Shown one piece after another: positions 28,879 to 40,400 of a stretch of DNA of 64,000 nucleotides. The notes beneath the pieces are model-generated. The model did not search any database, was not told the DNA's origin, and saw only the letters and a list, made by a program, of their open reading frames with translations. The first letter of the stretch is position 1; each line of letters begins with the position of its first letter. The position numbers and the translations under genes were made by a program. The stretch is from Flammeovirga sp. EKP202 (lineage in GTDB: Bacteria > Bacteroidota > Bacteroidia > Cytophagales > Flammeovirgaceae): positions 1 through 64,000 of the forward strand of contig NZ_JACVVP010000024.1 in NCBI RefSeq assembly GCF_014534745.1. The letters are read 5' to 3'.

Positions 28879-28886
28879 AAATATAA
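28879..28886 (-). promoter_or_regulatory. Candidate -7 box of gltB promoter
   Basis: The minus strand reads TATATTTG, a match to the Bacteroidota -7 consensus TAnnTTTG. A TTG (in TTCTTGATG) lies about 22 bases upstream of it. The leader to the chosen gltB start would be about 150 bases. The match is short and could be chance in AT-rich DNA. Confidence 0.3.
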
Positions 28887-29054
28887 CAGTATATTTTATT
28901 AAATCATCAAGAAAAGGGGCTTTTCTATGAAAATTTATCATTAATTGGTTAATCTTTCACAAAAAAACGAATTGATGTTATAAATACAACACCAATTCAT
29001 ACGAATAAAAAATTGTACTTTTTACGCTATATTATTAAATTTTCTTTAAGAAAT

Positions 29055-29735
29055 TCACCCCTCTTCTTCGAGGAGTGCAACATAATTTCCTTTATCTAAA
29101 AGCGTAATTGTTGAGCGGGTATAATCAAGAATATTCATTTTCTTATACTTACTCATCGATTTTGAAACTGTTTCTCTAGAAGTGCCTATGAGTTTGGCAA
29201 TATCACTTTGGGAATAATGATGCTTAACAGTTTGTTCATCTTTGAAATTATCTTCGAAAAGATCCTTCAGAAATTCCAATAATCGTAACTCCGCATCTTT
29301 ACAAACAAGGATCTCTAAACGTCTTTCAATCTTTTTTACTCGCAAACCAATGAGTTTATAGATATAAAGGCCAAACCTTTCGTTTTTCCTCATCAATTGT
29401 TGCATTTTGTCGATAGATAAAAGACACAAGGCGGTATCATTCCCTTCTGCAATAGCATATTCTTCTCTCTTATCTTGCCCTAACAGTACCTTCTCCCCAA
29501 AAATCTCCCCTTTAGATAAAATCATTTTCACCATTTCTTCTCCATCCGCATTGTATTTACAAAGCTTCACCTTTCCCCTACTTACTAAAAATAGCTTCTG
29601 TTCTTCATCTTCTGGAAAATATATAATATCGCCTTTCTTAAAGAGCAATCCGTTTTTTTTAAAATAGTTATTAATTTTCGTTGGGCATAATATTGAATAG
29701 AGATCAAAATTATGCATTTCCCAAAATTCCTGCAT
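29055..29735 (-). CDS. Crp/Fnr family transcriptional regulator
   Basis: A 226-residue regulator with an N-terminal cyclic-nucleotide-binding-type beta barrel (KKGDIIYFPEDEEQKLFLVSRGKVKL, residues about 30-55, then LSKGEIFGEKVLLG). The C-terminal helix-turn-helix reads QSDIAKLIGTSRETVSKSMSKY. It has no cysteine cluster typical of oxygen-sensing Fnr, so the signal is unknown. The start is taken as ATG 29733-29735; ATG 29715-29717 is also possible. An upstream in-frame TTG at 29777 would lie inside a MITE-like repeat (29763-29920) and is not believed. The repeat therefore forms the promoter or leader region. It lies between gltB and ttcA without an obvious operon partner. Confidence 0.9.
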   Translation of the reverse strand: MQEFWEMHNFDLYSILCPTKINNYFKKNGLLFKKGDIIYFPEDEEQKLFLVSRGKVKLCKYNADGEEMVKMILSKGEIFGEKVLLGQDKREEYAIAEGNDTALCLLSIDKMQQLMRKNERFGLYIYKLIGLRVKKIERRLEILVCKDAELRLLEFLKDLFEDNFKDEQTVKHHYSQSDIAKLIGTSRETVSKSMSKYKKMNILDYTRSTITLLDKGNYVALLEEEG

Positions 29736-29762
29736 ATCGTTAATTGAATGAATTGAGATAAG

Positions 29763-29920
29763 TAAGTACCAAAACAAAATTGTTTAATACTAATTCTATT
29801 TTTTTGTGATTACTTCCTTCAAAAAACTTTCAATAGAACCACTATTTATATGTTTTTTAGCGTGGTACTTACAAAAAATAAATTAGAATGAACTATGATT
29901 TATTTTTGGCTTAGTACTTA
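29763..29920 (+). mobile_element. MITE-like element, copy A
   Basis: 158 bases with imperfect inverted ends: TAAGTACCAAAACAAAA at the left, and TAAGTACTAAGCCAAAA on the opposite strand at the right. The interior matches copies at 31011, 45590 and 51141 closely (for example TCAATAGAACCACTATTTAT). There is no coding capacity. It lies immediately upstream of the Crp/Fnr gene. Confidence 0.8.
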
Positions 29921-30013
29921 ATCGTGAATATTTAGTCGTAATTACTGATTAAACCTTACAAAATTTGAAACTACACTAAGAATTCACAATTACCTACTTT
30001 TACAATAAAGTAC

Positions 30014-30053
30014 AAAAAAAGGTAGTCGTTTCAAATTTAACAGACTACCTTTT
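30014..30053 (-). terminator. Terminator of ttcA
   Basis: The stem AAGGTAGTC/GACTACCTT (about 30020-30052) has a T-run on the minus strand (30014-30020 read as A on the plus strand). It sits six bases beyond the ttcA stop. A short T-run on the other side could make it bidirectional. Confidence 0.8.
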
Positions 30054-30058
30054 CTTAT

Positions 30059-30865
30059 CTAAGATTTGATTGGTGGCTCAATCATTTTAAAGAGCTCATA
30101 ATCGTATAATTCTTTATCCATCAAATGGGATGGGGAAACATTTTTTATGGAGTTGAAAATAATCTCCGTTCTATCCGGGTAATTTTCTTCCCATTCTCTC
30201 AACATACTTTTCACCATCTTTCGCTGAAGTTTTGGTTGTGACCCACACAAATTACAAGGGATTATCGGGTAGGCTCTTAATTCAGAAAACACTTCAATAT
30301 CCGATTCCTTACAATAGGCTAAAGGTCGAATCACTACATGCTTTTGGTCATCTGTTTTATAGATTGGAGGCATTGCTTCTAGCTTCCCGCTAAAAAACAT
30401 ATTGAGTAAAAATGTTTCAACGATATCATCACGGTGATGCCCTAATGCAATCTTTGTTACTCCTAGTTCCTCTGCCGCAGTATACAATGTACCTCTTCTT
30501 AATCGAGAACATAAACTACACATTGTCTTCCCTTCTCCTAGCTTTTCCGTAACAATTGAATAGGTATCCTTATTCAAAATCTTATAATTCACTCCTACTT
30601 GCTCTAAGTATTCCGGTAAAATATGTTCTGGAAAACCAGGCTGTTTTTGATCCAAATTTACGGCGATAATCTCGAAGTCATACTTCTTTGTACTCTGAAT
30701 ATGCATCAGGATATCCAACATCGTATAACTATCTTTTCCACCCGATAAGCAAACCATCACCTTATCACCATCTTCTATTAATTTATAATCATCAATAGCT
30801 TTCCAAACATTTCTATGCAAGCGTTTCTGAAGTTTCACTTGCTCAGGAGTAAATTCTGCTGTCAT
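30059..30865 (-). CDS. ttcA: tRNA 2-thiocytidine(32) synthetase TtcA
   Basis: A 268-residue PP-loop ATPase with SGGKDS at residues 41-46, which activates cytidine 32 of tRNA for sulfur transfer. The iron-sulfur cysteines are in CSLC (116, 119), and a second pair, CNLC, is at 204 and 207. [14 protein letters not shown] follows the family pattern. Length is normal. It is monocistronic with its own terminator. MITE copy B lies about 145 bases upstream of its start. Confidence 0.93.
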   Translation of the reverse strand: MTAEFTPEQVKLQKRLHRNVWKAIDDYKLIEDGDKVMVCLSGGKDSYTMLDILMHIQSTKKYDFEIIAVNLDQKQPGFPEHILPEYLEQVGVNYKILNKDTYSIVTEKLGEGKTMCSLCSRLRRGTLYTAAEELGVTKIALGHHRDDIVETFLLNMFFSGKLEAMPPIYKTDDQKHVVIRPLAYCKESDIEVFSELRAYPIIPCNLCGSQPKLQRKMVKSMLREWEENYPDRTEIIFNSIKNVSPSHLMDKELYDYELFKMIEPPIKS

Positions 30866-31010
30866 TTTAAATTTTGAAATTTTGGCAAAGTTAATGGTTT
30901 GGATAGGAATGAGGTGAAGAATGAGGAAATTATTTGAAGCGAATTAAGGATTATTGAATTGTGTAAGGAAGAATTATATTCCTTTCACTCATAAAGTGAA
31001 TATTTTATTG

Positions 31011-31171
31011 TAGGTACTAAGCCAAAAATAAATGATAATTAATTCTTAGTTATTTTTTGAGAGTACAACGCTCAAAAACGTATAAATAGTGGTTCTATTT
31101 AAAGTTTTTGAAAGGCAGTAATCGGAAAAAATAATATGAATTAGTGGTATATAATTTTGTCTTAGTACTTA
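31011..31171 (-). mobile_element. MITE-like element, copy B (inverted)
   Basis: 161 bases, inverted relative to copies A and D, with ends TAGGTACTAAGCCAAAA and (complement) TAAGTACTAAGACAAAA. Its right end coincides with the stop codon (31169-31171) of the truncated nuclease gene, so the insertion probably supplied the stop. An outward TAATTTTG box is present at its right end. Confidence 0.8.
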
Positions 31172-31558
31172 GTACCAATGACCATCATAAAAAGCGATCT
31201 TCGTCATCTGATAATCATTGCTCAAAATATTATCCTCTACTTCACAATCTTGTTCCTGAATAGGGAAACTTGAGTAATAAATGGTGCGGTCTTTAAAATG
31301 AGTCTGTTCTGCACGTTGCAACTCCACGATAAATTTTTCGCCTTTTTCGTTTTCACAATATAAATCATAAATGGCTTTACGGTCGGTGTCATTTTTGGGT
31401 AAATGTTCCGTCGATTTATACGTCAAATCATAGATCTGATCTTCGGCAGGTAATACTGAATTCAAGAAATCAATCAGAATATCTTTATTCGCTTCTTCTC
31501 CAAATATTTTCTTAAATCCGAAATCCGTAAAGGGATTGATATAACGTGAAGTGCACAT
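31169..31558 (-). pseudogene. Truncated Rpn/PD-(D/E)XK nuclease family transposase
   Basis: From ATG 31556-31558 it reads RYINPFTDFGFKKIFGEEAN, the hallmark start of Rpn-type recombination-promoting nucleases. The nuclease core follows (DRKAIYDLYCENEKGEKFIVELQRAEQ), with the D...E-x-Q residues intact, then YYSSFPIQEQ. Full-length members have about 280-300 residues. This one ends after 129, with a tail (DCEVEDNILSNDYQ...) unlike the family, and its stop codon lies in the end of MITE copy B. It is probably a remnant, although the catalytic core itself is complete. It lies next to RHS debris, in an accessory patch. Confidence 0.8.
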
Positions 31559-31593
31559 AACTGTTGTTCGTTTATGGCGTAAATATACGATAT

Positions 31594-31636
31594 ATAAGGT
31601 CAATTTTTGATGTAAGAGTATCAAAAATTGGCCTTA
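31594..31636. repeat. Hairpin repeat (AAGGTCAATTTTTGAT), copy 1
   Basis: A long inverted repeat, ATAAGGTCAATTTTTGAT against ATCAAAAATTGGCCTTAT, with a short loop, just upstream of the Rpn remnant. The same hairpin occurs at 62650-62691, again followed by the two-hairpin palindrome about 30 bases further on. Confidence 0.75.
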
Positions 31637-31661
31637 TCAACTATTCTTCTTTTTGTTTGAG

Positions 31662-31733
31662 GTTATAAGTTGAAAACTTATTCAATAGCTAAGTTCTAAG
31701 TGACGCTAGCGCTTAACACTTAGAACAATGGGG
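31662..31733. repeat. Two-hairpin palindromic repeat, copy 4
   Basis: The first hairpin is ATAAGTT (31665-31671) with AACTTAT (31675-31681). The second is TTCTAAGT (31694-31701) with ACTTAGAA (31718-31725), enclosing an inner GC/GC stem. It ends in CAATGGGG. It lies 70 bases past the stop of the lipoprotein gene at 31804. Confidence 0.75.
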
Positions 31734-31803
31734 AAAAATTATATGAATTCATTTGATTTTTAAGACAGTACCTCGGAACAGTGTGGGGGAAGGCATTTTA
31801 AAA

Positions 31804-32427
31804 TCAATAATATGAAATGGATCTTTCTTCAAAATACATATTTGTTTGATTACCATCAGTTGAGTCAGTATATCGTGATATCCAATTTCCTCTTTCATCA
31901 AATTTGTAGTTATAAAACTTGTGATTTGTAAACTTACTTACAATACTTACTAATGTCCCATTTGAATATTTATAATGAGATTCACTTAATAAAGAGTCGT
32001 ATTGATTATAATACATCATTTTCTGTATAAGATCATTATTATAATCTATTTTAATTTTTGTAAGAGGTTGATCATTTTTTTTAGAAATTAATACCATCTT
32101 CTTCGGAAATATACCAATATGATCAGTACATACTGTGACATCCCCCAAGGAAGATGTTAATTTGGATATTCTATTATTTTTATATTCATAATTAACAATT
32201 TCTAAATTCATAAAATTGCTCAAACTTATTCTATGATTTCGATCATAATATAAAGTTTCTACAAAAGGATTTTTACTTTTTTTATCCCTATATCTTTTGG
32301 TTGTTTTTATACTTTTTATATCACCATGAAGACACGGGTCATCCCAATAAGATTCTTCTATGGATTTAGAACAACCAAAAATAAAGAAAGTTGATATTAT
32401 TAAAGGTAAACTAATTCTAATTCCCAT
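31804..32427 (-). CDS. Putative lipoprotein, candidate immunity protein of the RHS toxin
   Basis: A 207-residue protein read from ATG 32425-32427, which gives a lipoprotein signal ending in FIFGC. The body has YD-like repeats ([42 protein letters not shown]), a pattern seen in many small Bacteroidota lipoproteins of unknown function. Its start overlaps the end of the RHS gene by 11 bases, so the two are translationally coupled. That layout is typical of toxin-immunity pairs and is the only basis for the immunity suggestion. No enzymatic motif is seen. Confidence 0.55.
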   Translation of the reverse strand: MGIRISLPLIISTFFIFGCSKSIEESYWDDPCLHGDIKSIKTTKRYRDKKSKNPFVETLYYDRNHRISLSNFMNLEIVNYEYKNNRISKLTSSLGDVTVCTDHIGIFPKKMVLISKKNDQPLTKIKIDYNNDLIQKMMYYNQYDSLLSESHYKYSNGTLVSIVSKFTNHKFYNYKFDERGNWISRYTDSTDGNQTNMYFEERSISYY

Positions 32428-34207
32428 TGTTATATTTTTTATATTCAAATTCAATATTTGTTCTCATTTCACCTTGTGGATTTCGACCTATTGTTTTTTT
32501 ATATGGACCTTTTGTTGGTGATATCCAATCCATTGACTCAACAGTATCTACAATTGCTGATGGATCCCCACCTAACATAAAGTTAGCTCCTTCTCCTTCA
32601 TTCATTATGTAATCAGTTGTATTTATAAACATATCGGCTGATGTTAAACCTGAGTTACCTTTTACATCAAAATTTAACAAATAAGCGGAACCTGAAAATA
32701 ATCCATCGGCAGTAATAGCATTGAAGATAGAACCATTTGTACTGCCTTGAGCAATCTCATTAGGATCAAACATATCTACGACCTTTTCTCCCTGTTTTGC
32801 TTTTTCATGTTTAACAAGAGGTTCACTAGAAGGCCCTTTTGTCCAAGAACGAATCCTATCATAATCCATGTCTCCTAAATAATCAATTGCTACTTGCATT
32901 ATAGGATTTTGATCAAGGTAAAAAGCACTCTTAAATCCAGAAGCATGTGTTATATTTCCAAATAAACTTTTCCCGTCTGTATAAGAACTCCAAGACCCAT
33001 TATCAGCTTCACCTACAAATTCACCATCGATATATATTTGATCTTCACCTTTTTCTTCTGATATTTCTATTTTACCATTTCTTTTTATATTGATTATATC
33101 ATCAGGACTTTGTCCATCAGGATCAATAAATCGGATCGGGTTATCAAAAGCATAATTATAAACAGAATGCCTTCTCATTTTCTCCGCTAACGGATCTACC
33201 ACAAACCATCTCCCCAAACTTGCATCATAATGTCTAGCACCGTAATCAATAAAACCAATCTCCTCCTGTTTCTCTTTTCCATTATACTGAAATTTATGAT
33301 CCGGTGTCCCTTCCTTCTCAATACCCGCCATATTCATACCAAACGGATAGTAGTGGTTTTCTTGGACGATGTAATCGTTGAATTCGATCTTTAGATCATC
33401 AAAATAGACATTATAGCCTTCTGTATCATTAAAAATACCTATTTCTACTTGGGTGGCTGTGACAGGAGTAGTCTCCTCTAGCTTTAGTTCTTCCCATTGC
33501 ATTGGAGTAGAAACAAATTTTATTTGATCGTTACCAACATTATTCCCTTCACTATCTTTAAAACTTACTTTTATATAGGCTTCAGCATCCCCTTGGGAAT
33601 CAGAACCGGCAGTGAGAATAGGCATACTCATTCCTGTTGATTGCACTGCTTGTCCAGAAGTTTCACCAGCTGTTCCCACCGTAGTTGTCCCTACTTGAGA
33701 GGTCTGGGTCGTTTGGGAATTGTCACTACTACTGCTGTAGTACTTCGACAAAACAGAAGCGGTAAAGGTTTCCCCTTCTTTGACTGCTAAAGTGATTGAT
33801 GCACCTATGGATTTACCTTCCTCACCTGTTAAAAGCTGAGAGTGCTGAGGGGAATAACTGTTTAAAGCAACACGGTTTTGATCTGCATTATCAAAAATGG
33901 AAGTGTTATCATCAAAGTTTTCTAAATAAACAGAATTCGGGCGAACCGCTACTCTTAAGTTCCCCAAATGATCTTTATAATGGTATTCATGCACAAACTC
34001 TAACCCCTCACTATGAGATACAATCCCTGATCCTTCCGCTAATGCCCTACCATCTGCTGTATGCATAAATTGCAAAATGGAATCTTCATAGACAAAACCT
34101 CCTATATAGTCTGTTGTTTTAGTTTTATCTCCAATAGTCGCAATTTTACGCAACTTAATTCCTGCCGCATCATAGATATATTCTACGGTTCCTTCTTCAA
34201 CAGTCAC
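32417..34207 (-). pseudogene. RHS/YD-repeat protein, 5'-truncated, with variable C-terminal domain
   Basis: The reading frame is open from about 34237 and has no good start; GTG at 34207 is the first possible. It begins inside a YD repeat ([15 protein letters not shown]). It contains the RHS sequence [17 protein letters not shown] and the core-closing motif [22 protein letters not shown] with [15 protein letters not shown] at about residues 310-365. The roughly 230 residues after DPDG are the variable region, where RHS proteins carry toxin domains; no known nuclease or deaminase motif was recognised in it. Full RHS proteins of this group are usually far longer, so the N-terminal part has been lost. 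An internally deleted MITE copy (34260-34324) lies close to the break. It may be inactive, or a silent donor of a C-terminal tip. Confidence 0.8.
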
Positions 34208-34259
34208 CTTTACAGAATAGTTAACTAAACTATATTTTCAATACTCATTTTTTGAATCA

Positions 34260-34324
34260 TAAGTACTATATAAGCTCAAAATAATAAATAGAATTAGTGG
34301 TATATAATTTTGTCTTAGTACTTA
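34260..34324 (-). mobile_element. MITE-like element, copy C, internally deleted
   Basis: About 65 bases. The right part (AATAGAATTAGTGGTATAT, then TTGTCTTAGTACTTA) matches the end of copy B. The left part, TAAGTACTATATAAGC, resembles the opposite end. The interior is missing. It lies at the broken 5' side of the RHS gene. Confidence 0.6.
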
Positions 34325-34473
34325 AATAAAGGAAAACCAATAAAAACCAGAGTATTTTCATTTAGTTCTAAGAAATTTTCAAAAACTTTTATTCTATTTT
34401 TTTGGCCATAAAATAACTTTGGCAGTGATCTCTTTTCTACCTCAAAAAAAGAATAATTTCACTAGTTCTCTAT

Positions 34474-37400
34474 CTATTTCATTACAACCACCTTCTGCGC
34501 TTTTCCAATTTGTCCTTTCTGATCAAAATGATTTAAATAATATACTCCTGATGGTAGGTGCTCTAAATTAATACTATAATTATTCCCTGAGAAATTTCCT
34601 GTTTTGATTTCTAACCCTGCCAAAGTCGTCAAGACCCATTGTGCATCAAATAAAGTGTTTGGACTTTTTACAGTAATAATTCCTGATGTGGGATTTGGGT
34701 AAACAGTCCATTCTACATTTCCTAAAATTGGATCATTACTGGTTACATTTTTAGGATCAGTAGATACAAGGTGAGATACATCTCTTCGAATGGCTTGGAA
34801 GATTTCCTTGGTTGTATTATCCTGAACGAATACAATTACTTCTGCTTTATCGGTATCGTAAACTTGTGGGTTGTCCCAAGCTACAGTAAAGGTTTCTTGA
34901 CTTCCTGGAGACCAACTTCTTCCAAAGAAACTCGTCCCCTCTGCTCCTGGAGCCGGACTCATCGATTTCATGACACTATGATGTGTAAATACACCCTCAC
35001 TTACCTCTACTCCAAAAATTTCAGATTCAACTGTCACTACATGGACTACTATCTCACTTACTTCTCCTGAGAAATTGGCGTTGGAAGTCAAAGTGACTTC
35101 AATTTCATCTGGATCGGAAGGATTTGGTAAACTTATATCAATATCAAACTTAGGATCTAGTAAAGCCCTCGTGGCAATAATATTTTGGTAATTGTCAATA
35201 AAATCTTCAGTGTGGCCGCTAAAACTACTTCCATCTACAATTGTACTTGGTGCATCAGTCACACCATAATAAAATCTTCGACCACTTGAAGGCTCTGGGT
35301 TATCAATATTTAAAGAATCACTTTTTCCATCTACTTTAATATGATAATTGATGGCTAAGACATCAAGGTCAATGGTATTTAAAACAGAATCTAAATCTGG
35401 TAATTCTCGACTATCCTCTTGTTGCCCTGCATTAGTCATGGTCTCTACCACTACTACTTTCTTACGATTGCCAATGAATACATTGTCGATGGACACTCCC
35501 TCATCTTCAAGGTCTGAATTGGACTTGAAGGCAAATCTTAATCTTAGATGTTCTTCTCCAATAAACTGATCCAGGTTGTGTCGTATTGACTTATTCTCTC
35601 TGAATATACCACCTGTTTCTTCGGTATTACCAGTCCATCCTTTTGAATCGGTATTACCTCCTACTACCTGATTACCAGGATCTGAAAGTATATTGGAACT
35701 ATTAAACCAACCGATCGGATCTTTCATATCTCCGAGTACATTCCAAGTTTGCCCAGAATCTAATGAGTATTGTAAGGTCACCCCATCAATATGAGCTTCA
35801 GCATCCAACTGCATATCAAAAATAATGGCAGGTCGGCTTAAGCCTGAAATATCAAACGACGGTGTATTGAGATAAGAATCTTCACTTACATTATAATTCG
35901 TGGTCAGATTAGTAACCCACACCTTGGTATCTGTGATAATATTTTCACCTTGTGCTACCCCATGTTCCCAACTTGAAGCTGTACCTCTAGGAATCCATCC
36001 TCCATCAGCTCCATTAAAATCCTCAAAATATTCATCTTCTTCATTTGTGAGGTAAACTCTTGGAATGACATAAACTGATTTTGAAATCACCTTAGAACAA
36101 CCTCGTTTTGTGGTAACCGTCAAATCAACATCGTAGGTTCCCACCTGACTATACTTATGAGTGATAGCACCATTTGCATTTGTAGTGGCATCAATCATAG
36201 CACTTGTTCCATCTCCAAAGTCCCATTCCCAAGTGGACAATGTATCAAAATCAACGACAGATGATACTTCCTCAAATTCCATATCTGCTCCAAATTCAGA
36301 AATTTTCCATTCAAAATCGGCATTGGGTGGCGTACCTATATATATACTCTGGGATGTGGATATATTGGTACAACCTGCATTGGTTTCCACAGTTAAAGTG
36401 ACTGTTTTAAAACCACTTGTCGAAAAAGTATGCTCATAGGAAGCAGCTGAATCAGCACTTGTAATGTATTTTGACCCTTCACCTGCTCCAAAATCATAGA
36501 ACCAGCTAGTGATCACTGTAGAATCTGCTGTTGTTGTCAAATCCCTAAATTGGACTACTTTGGTATCACAGAATACATCAAAATTAAACTTCACATCAGG
36601 TACATCTACTATCGTAAAGTTTCTTTCTACATAATTGACACAATTGTTTTCATTGGTATAAGTATAACGGATGGTATGATTTCCTAATGGAGAGTTTTCA
36701 AGTACAACTTCATTATTTGAACGAATCAACGCACCTGTTGATGAGGTCAATACACCTCCTGAAACTGTAGTGATGACCAAAGGATTATCATCACTTTGAC
36801 AAAATACCTGCCCTTCATCTATACCAAATAAATCAAACAACGGCAGTGGATGAATCACAATATCCAATTGAAGTGGAGCACCTTCACACCCTAAATGAGA
36901 ATCCGTTACATAATAGGTATAGGTTGTTGTTTCTGTTACAGATGTTGGATCTGTTGGCGTAAATGAATTGGTAGTCCCGACCACATTCGTCAAATCCGCA
37001 TCACTATACCAAGTTACGTCTTCTACGATACTTGATACAATCATAGGTTGAAGAATATCGCCCGAACAATAACTCAAGGTTGCTGCCACTGTCGGAATCT
37101 CAGGTCGCCTATTAATTGTCATTGTTACTTCAGTGGTATCACTCTCACAACCATTTACTGTTTGGGTGATATAATAAGTCTTAGTATAATCTTGAGCGCT
37201 ATTGGGATCTGGAGGTGTAAAAGAGGTATTTGTTGATACAATACTTGACAAGAGTGCATCATCATACCATCTAATATTCGTTCCTGAAGTCACAGTAATA
37301 GGTTGGATTTCATCTCCTGAGCAGTAAATAGGAGCACGATTATCAACTACCGGTTTTGTTGGCGTTGGATAGACAGGAATATCAACTTGAGTCGGCAAAC

Positions 37401-40400
37401 TACTACAACCATCAGGTGTGATTTGTACTACCCAATAATGAATTGTATCAAGGGATGCAAAACTTGGTGCATTGATCTCAGGACTAAAAACTTGATCTGT
37501 AGATATTCTTAATGTTAAACTTTCATCTGTGTACCATTCATAATTTGCATTACTTTCTCCCGAAGCTGAAATAGGTTGAATCAAATCATCTTCACAATAA
37601 GGTGCAATAGCCGCTACAACCGGTGCTTCGGGAAGAGCATTAATAGAAATATCTATTTGCCCAACTCCACTTTCACATCCATTCAGGGTACTTGTCGCAT
37701 AAAGGCTTGCTACTGAATCTGCCTCCACCAAAGAAGAAAAAGTAGGTAAATAGTTATTACCCATACCTAACAAAGTTGTCTTTGATGCATCAGAATACCA
37801 TTTGATATTTACCCCCGTGGCGATACTTAAATTTGGTAATGGATCACCACTACAAATCAACGAAACAGGATTAAAAGTAGGGATATCAGGCGTTCTGTAA
37901 ATGGTAATTGTGGTGGAAGTCGCAGCTCCTTCACAACCATTTGTAGTTTCTGTTACATAATAAGTGACGGTTGAGTCTGCTGACACATTGGTATTTATGG
38001 CTGGTGTAAAGTCATCCCCAAAACCAACTTGATTCGTTAATCCTGCATCAGAATACCACTTGATATTATTACCTGCTGTTGCCACTGAAAGTGAGGTTAC
38101 AATATCCCCCGAACAATACACTAACTGGTTACTTGCATCTAGTAAAGGAGCTACAGGGCGTGGGTAAACGGGTATGTCCACTTTATACGGTGGACTTATA
38201 CATCCATCGGATGCAATTTGTAACACCCAATAATTCAAAGTATCCAAAGTCGGGTAACTTGGAGCATTGGTCATTGGGTCAAATGTAGCCGTTGTTGCTA
38301 CTCTTGAAATTAAACTTTCATCAGAGTACCACTCAAAGCTCGCATCAGATTCTCCTGAAGCAGTAATTGCTGACAATGCATCTCCTTCACAATAAGGTGA
38401 TATACTTGGCACTGTCGGTAAAGCCGGTAATGCATTAATATTAATATCCACCGAAGACACCACACTTTCACACCCATTCAGAGTACTAGTGGCATAAAAA
38501 GTTACTGTAGAATCATTGACTACTGTAGTTCCAAACGAAGGTAAGTAAGTATTACCTGTACCCAATAAAGTGGACTTGGAAGATTCTGCATACCATCTAA
38601 TATTGGAGCCCGTAGCAATACTGATCGTTGATAATGCTCCCCCAGAACAAACCAATGAAACAGGATTAAATGTTGGTACATCTGGTGTTTTATAGATCGT
38701 TAGTGTTGTTGAAGTAGAGGCACCTTCACAACCATTTGTTGTTTCTGTTACATAATAAGTGACCGTTGAATCTGCTGCAACATTGGTATTGACAGCTGGG
38801 GTGAAATCATCACCAAAGCCAACTTGATTCGTTAAACCAGCATCAGAATACCATTTTATACTATTTCCAGGAGTAGCCACAGACAATTGATTTATCACTT
38901 CTCCAGAACAATAGATCAATTGATTACTCGCTGATAATGTCGGTGCCACTGGTCTCGGGTAAACAGGAATATCCACTTCCAATGGTTCACTCTCACACCC
39001 ATCCGTTGCAATCTGAATCACCCAAAAATTCAACGTATCTAACGTTGGATAACTTGGTGCATTCATCATTGGATCATAGGTTGCCGTTGTCGCTTCTAAA
39101 GATGATAGTGTTTCATCTGAATACCATTCAAACAAAGCTCCTGTTTCACCAGCAGCAGTCATTGCCGTGATCACATCTCCTTCACAATAAGGTGTTATGG
39201 TAGGAACCGTTGGCATTGCTGGTAATGCATTAATATTGATATCCACCGAGGAAGTGCTACTTTCACAACCATTTAAGGTACTTGTTGCATATATCGTCAC
39301 TGTTGAATCATTTACTACATCAGTTCCAAAAGAGGGTAAATAATTATTGCCGCTTCCTAGTAGTGTTGTGGCTGATGCATCCGAATACCATCTGACATTA
39401 GAGCCTGAAGCAATACTTATATTTGATAAAGCATCCCCTGAACAAAGTAATGTAACAGGATTAAAAGTAGGTGGATCTGGGGTTTTGTAAATTGTTAATG
39501 TTGTAGATGTAGGAAGTCCTTCGCACCCATTTGTAGTCTCAGTCACATAAAAAGTAACGGTTGAATCTGCTGATACATTGGTATTAATAGCTGGTGTAAA
39601 ACTATCTCCAAACCCCACTTGGGTTGTCAATCCGGCATCCGAATACCATTTAATACTATTACCCGGAGTAGCTACAGACAAAGAGGATATGGTAGCTCCA
39701 GAACAATAAATAGTCTGATTTCCTGCAGCCAAAGTAGGTGCGGGAGCTTTAGGATACACCGTAATATCCACTTTCAAAGGAGCAGAAGTACAAGATTCAG
39801 AGTTCGTTTGTCTTACCCAATAGGAAATCGTTGTCACCGTGGATACAATACCTACATCGGCAGGGGTTAACGTGTTGGAAGTACTTAAAATAGTAGAAAA
39901 AGAAGCATCTGAAGACCAAGCAAATTGAGCTCCAGTGCCCCCTGAAACTTCCAAATCTTGCAAACCTGTATCTTGAGAACAATAAGAAGGAACAGAGGAA
40001 ATAAGAGTAGGTAAAACGGGTAGTGGTTTTACATACAACGTATCTTTTACTTCTCGAGTACACCCTTCAGTATTTTCATAAGAATAGGTAATGATGTGTG
40101 TAGAATAATCGCTTGTGCTTGTTTCTCCTGCATTTGTAGCTGCTACGGAAGGGTGAAATAAAATTGTACCATCCATTTGAGTAGTAATACCACTTGCACC
40201 TGTGTCAATACTCCATGTCACTCCTGTACCTGAATAGGCTGCACCACCTTCCATTGGTGTGATGGTGACATCTCCTTCGCTATAACATACTGAATCCGAT
40301 GCTGAACTTCTTGCTAAAGTCACTTCATCGTATCCATAAACTGTTACAGTTGAATCCACTGCATTTGCACATGAATTACCATCAGTATATGTAAAAGTAA

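Noticed and set aside
31662-31733. Palindromes as classical integron attC sites
   Set aside because: GCTTAAC-like bases occur and the folded shape with unpaired bases is suggestive, but the GTTRRRY/RYYYAAC pair at the outer ends is missing and no integrase gene is in view.
37371-39755. CRISPR-like regularity of repeats
   Set aside because: Units are 795 bp, in frame and protein coding; no short repeat-spacer array is present anywhere in the window.
39619-40063. Arg- and Ser-rich frames on both strands in the adhesin gene
   Set aside because: Shadows of the repeated Ig-like coding sequence; no start or domain support.
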